Positions 28,131-37,266 of a stretch of 64,000 nt of DNA are shown here, one piece after another. Location: NCBI GenBank assembly GCA_016715885.1, contig JADJXL010000018.1, positions 1-64,000 of the forward strand, given 5' to 3'. Source of the stretch: Polyangiaceae bacterium (GTDB lineage: Bacteria > Myxococcota_A > Polyangia > Polyangiales > Polyangiaceae). The notes under the pieces are model-generated. The model worked only from the letters and a program-made list of their open reading frames with translations. It had not been told where the DNA came from and made no database searches. Both the position numbers and the translations under genes were made by a program. Numbering within the stretch: the first letter of the stretch is position 1; the number at the start of each line of letters is the position of its first letter.

Positions 28131-29717
28131 ATGGGGCGATGGATTCAATTCACATTGATGTTGCTGTGCCTTTCGATCGCGACGTCGCTATCGGGTTGCG
28201 CGGTTGAAGTCACCGAGTGGCGCCTGAAGGCGCAAAGCCAAGCGAAATACACGTACGTTTGTCGAAGGACGCCGGACGTTCCCGAGGGTGTGCAATATTG
28301 GGCGGCCAATACGGCGACGGGCGAAACGGTGACGGACCGCGAGCCCGAGCGGTTGCTCGAATTCGCCAAGGTAGCGGACTGGATTTACGAATATCATCCA
28401 CATGCTCCGGCATCGACGGTCGATCATTTTGTTTTTCCGTACAATCACCTGACGTGTGATTCGGGAATGTGGGTGACGGTGCCGCCGCGCAAGTCGCTGC
28501 CGAAAAACGAGATTGATGTGCCGTATGCATTTCGGCAGGCCATGGCGGAGGTGCTCGCGGACGGTTGTGCGTTGCCACCGCCCGAGACGGCATCGATGCA
28601 GGGCGTGCGTGAGCACATGGGGCAGCTTCTGACGACGCCGAGGCCGATCGTGATCGACCCCGAGACGGGTAAACCTCGGGACTTCTTGTCGCCGCTGCAG
28701 AAGACGATTCTGCATGAGTTGGGGATTCGGGTGTTTTTCGAGGGCGGCGCCGTCCGGGAAAAGGATTTGCCCAAGGGGGCTGACGGCAAACCCTACAAAT
28801 GGTGGCGGGATCCTAAAATCATAGCGCAGCCGAACGTGCAACGCGTAGGCGGCTTCGTCTCGGGCGTCGCGGTTGGCGTGGTACCTGGTGGTGCCATTGG
28901 CTCGGATGTGCTCGTGGAGACGCGTATGTTGCCGCAAGGCAGTCGCGACGCACGAATTGGCAAAGCGCTGGGCGAAATGGCGGTGGGCGGCGGCCAATTC
29001 ATCGTGGGCATCGGTGGTGTCGTGGCCGGCACCGGGATGAGCGGCACCGGTGGCGGAGCTCCCCCCGGAGCGATCATTGTTTTGGGCAGCATTACGCTCG
29101 TGGCCAATGGTGGGGCCACGTTTTGCCATGGCGCCGAGCAGCTCACGCTGGAATTGCTTTTCAAGCGCGACGACACGCCGACGACGGTGATACCCATCGC
29201 GCCGCCGCCGCCAAAACCGGTCGCGCCAAAACCGCCGCCTCCAAAGCCAAAGCCGTTACCGATTGCCAAACCGGCGCCGAAGCCGACGCCGACCAAGACC
29301 ACGACGACGACGCGGGTCAAGGGGGCGCGCGAGCCAACGACGACGACCACGACGAGTCCGTCAGGCACGAGGACGACGACGTGGGTGAAGGGGGCGCCTG
29401 GTGGACAACCAGTCATTCGCAATGCACACCTTGCCGGGAAAGTCCATCCCAAAACGAAGGTGCCGTTCGACAAGGATGGGTACCCCGATTTCAGGGCAGC
29501 GGGGGTCGTCAAAAAAGAAGTCAAGGTCAAATTTTCTGCGGATCGGCAGAAGGATTTTCGAGCGGCGAACGAGGCGGCAGGGTTGAAGCAGAGGCCCGAT
29601 GGATATACTTGGCATCACCATCAGGATGGAACGACCATGCAACTCGTTCCTGAAGCTATTCACAGAGCAACAGGGCACACGGGGGGCCATGCTGGGACGA
29701 GGGTAATACTGCCATGA
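28131..29717 (+). CDS. Lipoprotein polymorphic toxin with WHH (HNH/EndoVII) nuclease domain
   Basis: A 528-residue protein. The signal peptide with lipobox reads MGRWIQFTLMLLCLSIATSL then SGC, so the mature N-terminus is a lipidated Cys near residue 23. The N-terminal domain carries YVCRRTPDVPEGVQYWA. The central Gly-rich domain is VGGFVSGVAVGVVPGGAIGS, then GTGMSGTGGGAPPGA. A long Pro/Lys then Thr-rich linker follows. The C-terminus has GYTWHHHQDGTTMQLVPEA and HTGG, the WHH nuclease signature. Lipidation plus a swappable nuclease end is the Sit-toxin layout, which suggests transfer by outer-membrane exchange. The ATG at 28131 is chosen because it gives a standard signal peptide. The stop overlaps the immunity ATG as ATGA. 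Confidence 0.85.
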   Translation: MGRWIQFTLMLLCLSIATSLSGCAVEVTEWRLKAQSQAKYTYVCRRTPDVPEGVQYWAANTATGETVTDREPERLLEFAKVADWIYEYHPHAPASTVDHFVFPYNHLTCDSGMWVTVPPRKSLPKNEIDVPYAFRQAMAEVLADGCALPPPETASMQGVREHMGQLLTTPRPIVIDPETGKPRDFLSPLQKTILHELGIRVFFEGGAVREKDLPKGADGKPYKWWRDPKIIAQPNVQRVGGFVSGVAVGVVPGGAIGSDVLVETRMLPQGSRDARIGKALGEMAVGGGQFIVGIGGVVAGTGMSGTGGGAPPGAIIVLGSITLVANGGATFCHGAEQLTLELLFKRDDTPTTVIPIAPPPPKPVAPKPPPPKPKPLPIAKPAPKPTPTKTTTTTRVKGAREPTTTTTTSPSGTRTTTWVKGAPGGQPVIRNAHLAGKVHPKTKVPFDKDGYPDFRAAGVVKKEVKVKFSADRQKDFRAANEAAGLKQRPDGYTWHHHQDGTTMQLVPEAIHRATGHTGGHAGTRVILP

Positions 29718-30163
29718 TCGAGATGAGAAAGCCGGGCAGAGCACTGGCACCAGCGGACATAGCCGCCGTCGAAGACGCGATTGGTTGCGCGCTCCCCGCC
29801 ACATATCGCGCGTTCCTATGCTCGACCAATGGGGGGCGACCAATGCCGGATACGATCGACATCGAAGGAGCACACTTTCGAAGAACGGATGTAAGCGTGT
29901 TTTTTGGCATCGACCGTGCCATCGAATCCGAAAACATACTGTGGAACCTAGACATCATTGATTGGTGCAAGGAGAACAAATTGTTACCCATCGCAGGAGA
30001 CTCGGGCGCCAACACATTCATGCTCCTCCTTGCCGATGATGGTTATGGCCGGGTTTACTATTTCGACGCTGCCGACAGCCCCCCAACGCCGTACCGCGTT
30101 GCCGCAAACTTCAACGAGTTTCTCAGTAAGCTCCGCGAGCCCAAGCCCGATGAGCTGCCATGA
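29714..30163 (+). CDS. SMI1/KNR4 (SUKH) family immunity protein
   Basis: A 149-residue soluble protein. The N-terminus ADIAAVEDAIGCALPATYRA, followed by FLCSTNGGRPMPD, is the SUKH signature (helix, 'LP..Y..FL...NGG'). LLPIAGDSGANTFMLLL and GRVYYFD are the typical later strands. SUKH proteins bind and block nuclease toxins of polymorphic systems. Its ATG overlaps the stop of the WHH toxin gene, so it is the cognate immunity gene. Confidence 0.9.
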   Translation: MIEMRKPGRALAPADIAAVEDAIGCALPATYRAFLCSTNGGRPMPDTIDIEGAHFRRTDVSVFFGIDRAIESENILWNLDIIDWCKENKLLPIAGDSGANTFMLLLADDGYGRVYYFDAADSPPTPYRVAANFNEFLSKLREPKPDELP

Positions 30164-30257
30164 GAATGGCTTGTCCCGCCAGGACTACAGCAACGTGTTT
30201 CTGCTGGCAAACAGCCTCGAAGAATTCTTGGGAAAGCTCACGAAGTTCGAGGATTGA
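30162..30257 (+). pseudogene. Remnant of a second SUKH immunity gene (C-terminus only)
   Basis: Ninety-six bases match 41041-41136, the end of the other SUKH gene. They encode NGLSRQDYSNVFLLANSLEE, then FLGKL and a stop. The match begins at the stop of the intact immunity gene, in another frame. This is a scar of cassette exchange. Confidence 0.8.
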
Positions 30258-30258
30258 T

Positions 30259-31613
<1,355 letters not shown>

Positions 31614-31621
<8 letters not shown>

Positions 31622-33236
31622 ACCCCAACCCCCTCAAATTCTTCCGGATCACCTTCTCCAGCTTCGCCCCTTCTGCGAATTGCGCCTCCAGCTTCCCCAC
31701 CAGCCGCGCCATTTTTTCATCGAATGGCTCCCCGTCCTCCTCCACCTCTTCCGCACCCACGTACCGCCCCGGCGTCAGCACATACTGATGCGATGCAATC
31801 TCCTCCGTCCGCGCGCTGCGACAAAACCCCGCCACGTCCTCGTACGTGCCCACTTCATCCCCTCGCCACACGTGGTACGTCCGCGCAATTCTCGCAATGT
31901 CCTCCTCGCTCAGCTCCCGATGCACCCGGTCGATCAGCGTCCCCATCTTCCGCGCATCGATGAACAGCGTCTCGTGCCGCCGATTGCGCATCCGCTTGCC
32001 CCGCCCACCGAGACCATTCTTCTTGTCACGCGCCAAAAACCACAAACACACCGGGATCTGCGTCGAATAAAAGAGCTGCCCCGGCAGCGCCACCATGCAA
32101 TCCACCAAATCCGCCTCCACCATCGCCTTGCGGATTTCACCCTCCCCCGATTGCTGCGACGACATGCTCCCATTCGCCAAAACGAACCCCGCAATGCCCG
32201 CCGGCGAAAGGTGATGCAAAAAGTGCTGCACCCACGCGAAGTTCGCATTCCCCACGGGCGGCACGCCATACTTCCAGCGCATGTCCTCCCGCAGCCGCTG
32301 CCCGCCCCAATCGCTGTCATTGAAGGGCGGATTCGCCAGCACGTAATCGGCCTTCAGGTCCTTGTGCGCATCACCGTGAAAACTGTCGCCCTGCAAAATC
32401 TTCGCGTCGATGCCGCGAATCGCCAAGTTCAGCATCGCCAGCCGCCACGTCGTGTGATTCGACTCCTGCCCGTAAATGGCCACGTCCCCAATGCGCCCGC
32501 CATGCGCCTCCACGAACTTTTCGCTCGATACGAACATGCCGCCCGATCCACAACACGGATCGAAGACCCGCCCCTTGTACGGCGCCAGCATTTCCACGAG
32601 CAGCCGCACGACGCATTGAGGCGTATAAAATTGCCCCCCGTTTTTGCCCTCCGCCGCCGCGAAACGCGTCAGAAAATATTCATACACGCGCCCCAGCACG
32701 TCCCGCGAGCGGTTCTGTTTGTCGCCAAGCCCAATCGTGCCAATCAAATCGATGAGCTCACCCAGGCGGTGCTTGTCGAGCCCCGGGCGGGCAAATTCTT
32801 TCGGCAAAACCCCCTTCAGCTTCGTATTGTCCCGCTCGATGGCCAGCATCGCGTCGTCGACGAGCTTTCCAATCGTGGGCTGCTTGGCATTGGCTTGCAG
32901 ATGCGACCAGCGCGCTTCTTTGGGCACCCAAAAGATGTTGTCGGCGCGGTATTCGTCCGGGTCTTCGGCATCCGCGCCGGATTTCTTGTCGGCCAAAAGC
33001 GCCGCGTGTTTCTCTTCGAACGCGTCCGATATGTACTTCAAGAAAATGAGGCCGAGGACCACGTGTTTGTATTCGGCCGCATCCATGTTGTTGCGGAGCT
33101 TGTCGGCCGCTTGCCAAAGCTTCGCCTCGAAGCCGAGCGTCGCGCCGGACGTTTCGGCGCTTTGCCCGGCGGGCTTGTCGGCGGAAGGAGCGGCTTTCGC
33201 CGGGCGCCCTCGCTTCTTCGTTGCATCGTTCGTCAT
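31614..33236 (-). CDS. hsdM: Type I restriction-modification DNA methyltransferase
   Basis: A 540-residue N6-adenine methyltransferase. The N-terminal helical domain is KLWQAADKLRNNMDAAEYKH, then VVLGLIFLKYISDAF. The SAM-binding motif I region is GGQFYTPQCVVRLLVEML, then VFDPCCGSGGMFVSS. The catalytic motif IV is YVLANPPFNDSDWGG. The C-terminal part contacts HsdS. It modifies the adenine of the site chosen by HsdS and works with HsdR in cleavage. It begins after a Lys/Pro/Ala-rich tail-like N-terminus (TNDATKKRGRPAKAAPS). Gene order is hsdM-hsdS on the minus strand, with hsdR displaced downstream. Confidence 0.95.
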
Positions 33237-33422
33237 CGCGGGTCCTGTTCAGCCTGGACGTGGGGCGCGCGATGCTAGAGGGCAAAACGCAAAGACGCAA
33301 GGGGCATCGAGGCCCGGAGGTCGGTGGCCCGGACGACGTGGTTCACGCGCAAGACGCGGCATTCACCGCATGAGCGCTCGCGCCGAGGTCACTTGGCACG
33401 TCGAGTGACCCGCGCGCGTGAG

Positions 33423-33600
33423 GCGCAGACGTCGATCCAGACGGGGAGTGCGCCGCGCGCGTGAGGCGCAGAGGCGGATCCAGACGGGGAGTGCACGTTG
33501 CGTTGCGCCTCAGGCGCAGATGCGGATCCAGACGGGGAGTGCGCTTTGCGCCTCGGGCGCAGACGTCGATCCAGGCGGGGAGTGACGTTTGCGCCTCGAG
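33423..33600. repeat. Four tandem repeats of 43-48 bp
   Basis: Units start at 33423, 33466, 33514 and 33557. Each has GCGCAGA, then a variable few bases, GATCCAGACGGGGAGTG (one variant AGGCGGGG), then a GC-rich end. Unit junctions form short inverted repeats such as GCGCCTCAGGCGC. The array fills the gap between the hsdM start region and the end of the next gene. It is not a CRISPR because there are no unique spacers. Confidence 0.7.
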
Positions 33601-33603
33601 AAA

Positions 33604-34284
33604 TCAGTCTTCTTCGCCGCTCGAGTCGCCTTTGCGGCGGAAGCGCTTGTGCCGAGGTTTGGTGGGTTCGAGGAACGCGGCGACGCGTTTGGGTTGACCG
33701 GGAAACAATGTTAACAGTTCGCCTTCGAGAATGTCGATTTCTCGATTGATGTCGGCAATGAACAGTTCCTCGGCGGTGTCTTGCAATGCGACGGCTCGGA
33801 CGGCATTGCGTCGAGCACCCGCGGCCGATTCGAGGTTTTCCGTTGCGACCGATAGGCGCGGCGTCCATTTCGTCGCGAGCGGTTCGTTGGGATTGCGCGC
33901 AAGCTCGGCGAGCCAATCTTTGCCTTGCTGCACTTCGCGGTCGACGCCGAAGTCTTGCGTGGCCGAAGGGCTCGCGTTCTTGAAAAACCGCGTATAAGGG
34001 GCTTGGTCACGCTTTCCGCCGCTTTGATCGACGACGTCACGGCCAAAGGCTGCGGTTTCGGGGTCCCAAATGGAATCCATGACGGTGACTTTTGCGCGCG
34101 CGCGGCCGAGCGCTCGTTCCGCCGCACGCCGCGCCGCGGCAAGCTCGTCGGCCTTGGCGGTGAGGGCATCCCATAAGGGAGCGAGGTGTTTTGCTTCGGA
34201 ATCACTATCCAAGCCGCTGGCGATGGCTGAGCACACGTCGCCAGCGTCCTGCATCGATGTGGAGTCTCGAAGGTGTGTGGCCAT
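33604..34284 (-). CDS. Hypothetical protein, 226 residues
   Basis: Starts MATHLRDSTSMQDAGDVCSA at 34284. It is a mostly helical soluble protein with DELAAARRAAERALGRARAK (coiled-coil-like) and ENLESAAGARRNAVRAVALQ. A Lys/Arg-rich end, KPRHKRFRRKGDSSGEED, could contact nucleic acid. It has no signal peptide and no recognised family. A longer start at 34311 is possible. It lies alone, with the tandem repeats at its 3' side. Confidence 0.65.
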   Translation of the reverse strand: MATHLRDSTSMQDAGDVCSAIASGLDSDSEAKHLAPLWDALTAKADELAAARRAAERALGRARAKVTVMDSIWDPETAAFGRDVVDQSGGKRDQAPYTRFFKNASPSATQDFGVDREVQQGKDWLAELARNPNEPLATKWTPRLSVATENLESAAGARRNAVRAVALQDTAEELFIADINREIDILEGELLTLFPGQPKRVAAFLEPTKPRHKRFRRKGDSSGEED

Positions 34285-34470
34285 GCGACCGACCGTACAT
34301 GGAAAGCGCACGGACGGGCAAGAGAATTGTGGAAAAAGGGACGGGCGGTTTGCGAAGTGCGCGCGATGGTCGATAGCGGATCGGTGGCGAGGTCGAATTC
34401 GAAAAAGGCGGTTTATTCTTCCTGTGCAATCGGTTTATCGTTCCTAATGCACTTTCGAGGAGGTTCGTCG

Positions 34471-34854
34471 ATGAAAGGCTTGCAGTGGCAGGTGGGGATG
34501 CTGTCGGTGTCGTCGCTCCTGATGGTCGCGTGCTCGGACCCTGCAGTGGGAACCTGGGAGGCCGACGAGAAGGCCTCCAATGGTCAACGCAGTGAATTCG
34601 TGCTCACGGACGAGGGCGACAAGCTTCAAGGCGAGGGTGACTTTCAGATCCAGGGCATTGGAGCCGTCATCGAATGCACGGGGAAGATCGTGGCCGAAAT
34701 CAAGCGCGATCGCGAGTACGCGGTCGAGGTGCAGTGGCAGGGAGCCGATGGGTGCGACATGATCCCCGACACGGACTACGACTGCACGCTCGAGAAGGAC
34801 GATACGCAGCTCGATTGCGGCACCGAAGGCGGCCTGTGGAATCGGATCGAGTGA
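34471..34854 (+). CDS. Small lipoprotein, 127 residues
   Basis: The ATG follows GAGGAGG eight bases upstream. MKGLQWQVGMLSVSSLLMVA then CSDPAVGTWEAD shows a signal peptide with lipobox MVAC. The mature part (VGTWEADEKASNGQRSEFVL, then CTGKIVAEIKRDREYAVEV) has alternating strands and four Cys after the lipidated one. It resembles small lipocalin-like 'GTWE' lipoproteins. Function is unknown. Confidence 0.8.
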   Translation: MKGLQWQVGMLSVSSLLMVACSDPAVGTWEADEKASNGQRSEFVLTDEGDKLQGEGDFQIQGIGAVIECTGKIVAEIKRDREYAVEVQWQGADGCDMIPDTDYDCTLEKDDTQLDCGTEGGLWNRIE

Positions 34855-35023
34855 CATTGGCGGGTGTCCCAAGGTTTGACCCGAACAGGTTTGTCGGCGC
34901 GTAGGAAATCCAGCCGCGATTGTCCTGGCACGCTCGCGAGCTTGCGCGCGTGATGGGCTGCCCAAGGCATACGCGTTTCTTCACGTCAAGACGTTTCAAC
35001 GAGGCGTTGCGCGAGCGAGCGCT

Positions 35024-36280
35024 TCAGGGCCCAACGTGCTCGATGGGCCCACCGTTCACCATGTCTTTCATCCAGCTCGTCAGTGTCTTGGGTCCGACAG
35101 CCGTGCTGTAGAACGTATCCGCCAGGAAGACGTGCTCGGTGCTGTTCACGAAGAAGCTGCCCCAAGGGGACGGGGACATCATGTAGTTGTCTCGGAGTGC
35201 CAAAAGCCCCGTGGAATACATGGCTGCAGTCATCTGGCTCGGCATGGTGGAGTCGAGGAGTGCGCAGGTGTTCTGTCCGAAGCCGTAAAAAACCCTGTTC
35301 CTGGCATCCTCGTTCGAGGCGATGATGCCAAGACGACCGTTTGCGTACTTGGTACCGAGGCACTTGACCAGTTCGACGATACTGGTGTTGGCGCCCGGGC
35401 AATCCACGGGGAGGTTGGCGTTCAGCCCCCAGAGCATGCGCATGCGGTCCTGGAGGCAGGGCGCGAGGTACGTGTCGGACATGGGAGGGCCCGAGTCGTC
35501 GATCAGGATGACGGACGCGGGGCAGAAGTCGCGTGCGATGCGGTCGTAATTGAAGAAGGCGCCAAAGCCCCCCGCGCTGATGCCGGTGACGAGCACCTTC
35601 TCCATGCCGGGGAAGGTCGGGACGATGCGCTTCATGTAGTGACCGACGTTGGCGTATCCAACGAACTTCTGGTTCTGCGGGCCGTTGGGGACGTCGCCGT
35701 CTTCATTGCTACCGGCGTGCACGTCGCCGGTGCAATAGGGGATGTAGACGACGTTCCAGTCCTTGACCGGGTTTTCCGTGTTCGTCGGGTTGAAGATGCC
35801 AACGTTGCCGAATTCGAACGTCCTTTGGTCGAACTCTGGCTGGCCGAACGGGGGTTTGCTGGCTTCCGGGTCGTTGCACGACAAACCGTTGAAGCAGGAC
35901 CCGAGACCATCGAAGAAGATGACGAGGTTTTTCGAACCCTGCTTGGTACGGATACCGAAGCCCGTCTCCGAACCGTCGCGGCACTTGGCTTCCGGCACGT
36001 CGACCCACTTCCATTCACCGTCCACCAATCCCTCGACCGGGTTGCCAGCGCCCACCGGCACGCACATCATCCCACCGCCACCGCCACCGCCACCGCCACC
36101 GCCACCACCACCGGCGCCACCACCACCGGCGCCACCGATGCCACTGCCCGTGCCGTCGCCGCCAGTGCCGCCCGTGCTTTCATCGGCGATCTGGAAGTCG
36201 TCAGGGTCGTACACGAGGATGCAGCCCCCGAAAACGGGAAGCGCGACGCAGGCGACCAAGGAAAGGAAGTGTATTCGCAT
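35024..36280 (-). CDS. Pectinacetylesterase-family lipoprotein
   Basis: A 418-residue protein starting MRIHFLSLVACVALPVFGGC (lipobox FGGC). A Gly-rich linker encoded by an uninterrupted CCACCG-type hexamer array near 36062-36115 could vary in length without frameshift. The catalytic domain follows: VIFFDGLGSCFNGLSC, VVYIPYCTGDVHAGS, the nucleophile elbow VTGISAGGFGAFF with Ser, then VILIDDSGP and STEHVFLADTF. This Ser-Asp-His set is that of pectinacetylesterase/Notum-like hydrolases, which remove ester groups from polysaccharides or lipids. The start overlaps the stop of the upstream gene by one base (TGATG). A fragment of a second copy lies at 38.9 kb. Confidence 0.85.
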   Translation of the reverse strand: MRIHFLSLVACVALPVFGGCILVYDPDDFQIADESTGGTGGDGTGSGIGGAGGGGAGGGGGGGGGGGGGGMMCVPVGAGNPVEGLVDGEWKWVDVPEAKCRDGSETGFGIRTKQGSKNLVIFFDGLGSCFNGLSCNDPEASKPPFGQPEFDQRTFEFGNVGIFNPTNTENPVKDWNVVYIPYCTGDVHAGSNEDGDVPNGPQNQKFVGYANVGHYMKRIVPTFPGMEKVLVTGISAGGFGAFFNYDRIARDFCPASVILIDDSGPPMSDTYLAPCLQDRMRMLWGLNANLPVDCPGANTSIVELVKCLGTKYANGRLGIIASNEDARNRVFYGFGQNTCALLDSTMPSQMTAAMYSTGLLALRDNYMMSPSPWGSFFVNSTEHVFLADTFYSTAVGPKTLTSWMKDMVNGGPIEHVGP

Positions 36281-37266
36281 CACAGCTCTCCTACCAGACC
36301 GATGCCAGCGCCTCCCGCAATGACGAGCGGCACGGGCGTGAGGCCGCTTTGCTTGGCACTACCGCGGGTCGATAGCAGCAGGAGCACCGCACCCGTCGCG
36401 GCGCCTGCGATGCCGACGCCCCACGCGACGGTGTTGCCGACGACGAGCGTCTTGTCCTTGGCAAGCTGATCCTCGTAGGACGCCGGACACGTCGGCACGC
36501 CACCGACCTCGGTGCACGCCTCGAGCGCGTCGGATCGGCGCCCGAGCACCATTCCACCCGTGATGCCCGCAGCAAGGAGCGCGGCGCCACCAATGCCGAG
36601 CGCGACAAACCCGCCGGTGCGTAGGCCCGAACCATTCGCATTGCCCGAACCATTCGCATTGCCCGCGCCGCTCGCATTGCCCGAACCACCCGCGCCGCCC
36701 GAGCCGTTCGCACCGTTTCCATCCGGAGGTGTGACCTCGACGGGCGGGCCGGCGGTCGCGACCACTTCGGTGCGCTCGCCCGGCGCCAGCTCGAGTTCGT
36801 GCGAACGGTCTTGCCGGCCGGGGGCGCGGAACACGAGCGTGTGTTTGCCCGGATCGACGGGCATCGGAGCTTCGAGCGCAGTTGGGGCGAGCTGGTGGCC
36901 GTCGAGGAGCACGGTCGTCGATGCCTGGTTGCGCGGCATGACGATGTTCAGCCGCGGCACCTTGGGTTCGAGCGCCGCGATGCGCTCCTTGGCAATCGGT
37001 GCACGCTTGTCCTTGGCGTCGACGAGCACGAGGCCGCGCTGCCAATGAGCCAGCGCCGTCCCGAGCTTGCCGTCCTGCTCGTCGCACTGCGCGACGAGGA
37101 ACAGCGTATTCGGCACCGCGAACAATTCGAGGCTCTCGCGCAGCTTGGCGCAGCCCGTCGCCGAGTCACCCTTGTCCATGGCCTCGACGCCCTGCTGAAA
37201 GAGCTGCTGCGCGCGCGCCTTTGCGTCCTGCGCACCAGCGGTGGGCGTCGCCGCGAGGGTGACCAC
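36280..37266 (-). CDS. TPR/PEGA-like membrane protein downstream of a kinase
   Basis: A signal-like start (VVTLAATPTAGAQD) is followed by tetratricopeptide sequence AQQLFQQGVEAMDKGDSATG, then CAKLRESLELFAVPNTLFL. A PEGA-like beta domain follows (TTVLLDGHQLAPTALEAPMP, then VDPGKHTLVFRAPG), then a Gly/Asn/Ser linker of tandem short repeats. Two membrane segments (FVALGIGGAALLAAGITGGM and WGVGIAGAATGAVLLLL) close the protein. Such proteins commonly follow Ser/Thr kinase genes in Polyangiales. No proper start codon is visible: the frame is open upstream into the kinase tail, so I used the first in-frame GTG. A lost start or a fusion with the kinase is possible. Confidence 0.6.
   Translation of the reverse strand: MVTLAATPTAGAQDAKARAQQLFQQGVEAMDKGDSATGCAKLRESLELFAVPNTLFLVAQCDEQDGKLGTALAHWQRGLVLVDAKDKRAPIAKERIAALEPKVPRLNIVMPRNQASTTVLLDGHQLAPTALEAPMPVDPGKHTLVFRAPGRQDRSHELELAPGERTEVVATAGPPVEVTPPDGNGANGSGGAGGSGNASGAGNANGSGNANGSGLRTGGFVALGIGGAALLAAGITGGMVLGRRSDALEACTEVGGVPTCPASYEDQLAKDKTLVVGNTVAWGVGIAGAATGAVLLLLSTRGSAKQSGLTPVPLVIAGGAGIGLVGEL

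Noticed and set aside
31680..33278. 532-codon open frame antisense to hsdM
   Set aside because: Composition is Arg/Leu/Pro/His-rich with no motifs, while the minus strand encodes a complete HsdM with NPPF. GC-rich codon use keeps the opposite strand open.
33423..33600. Possible CRISPR array
   Set aside because: The variable segments are diverged copies of each other rather than spacers, and the period is irregular.
35036..36469. 477-codon open frame antisense to the pectinacetylesterase gene
   Set aside because: It runs across two real minus-strand genes and through their overlap, and shows only low-complexity Ala/Thr tracts.
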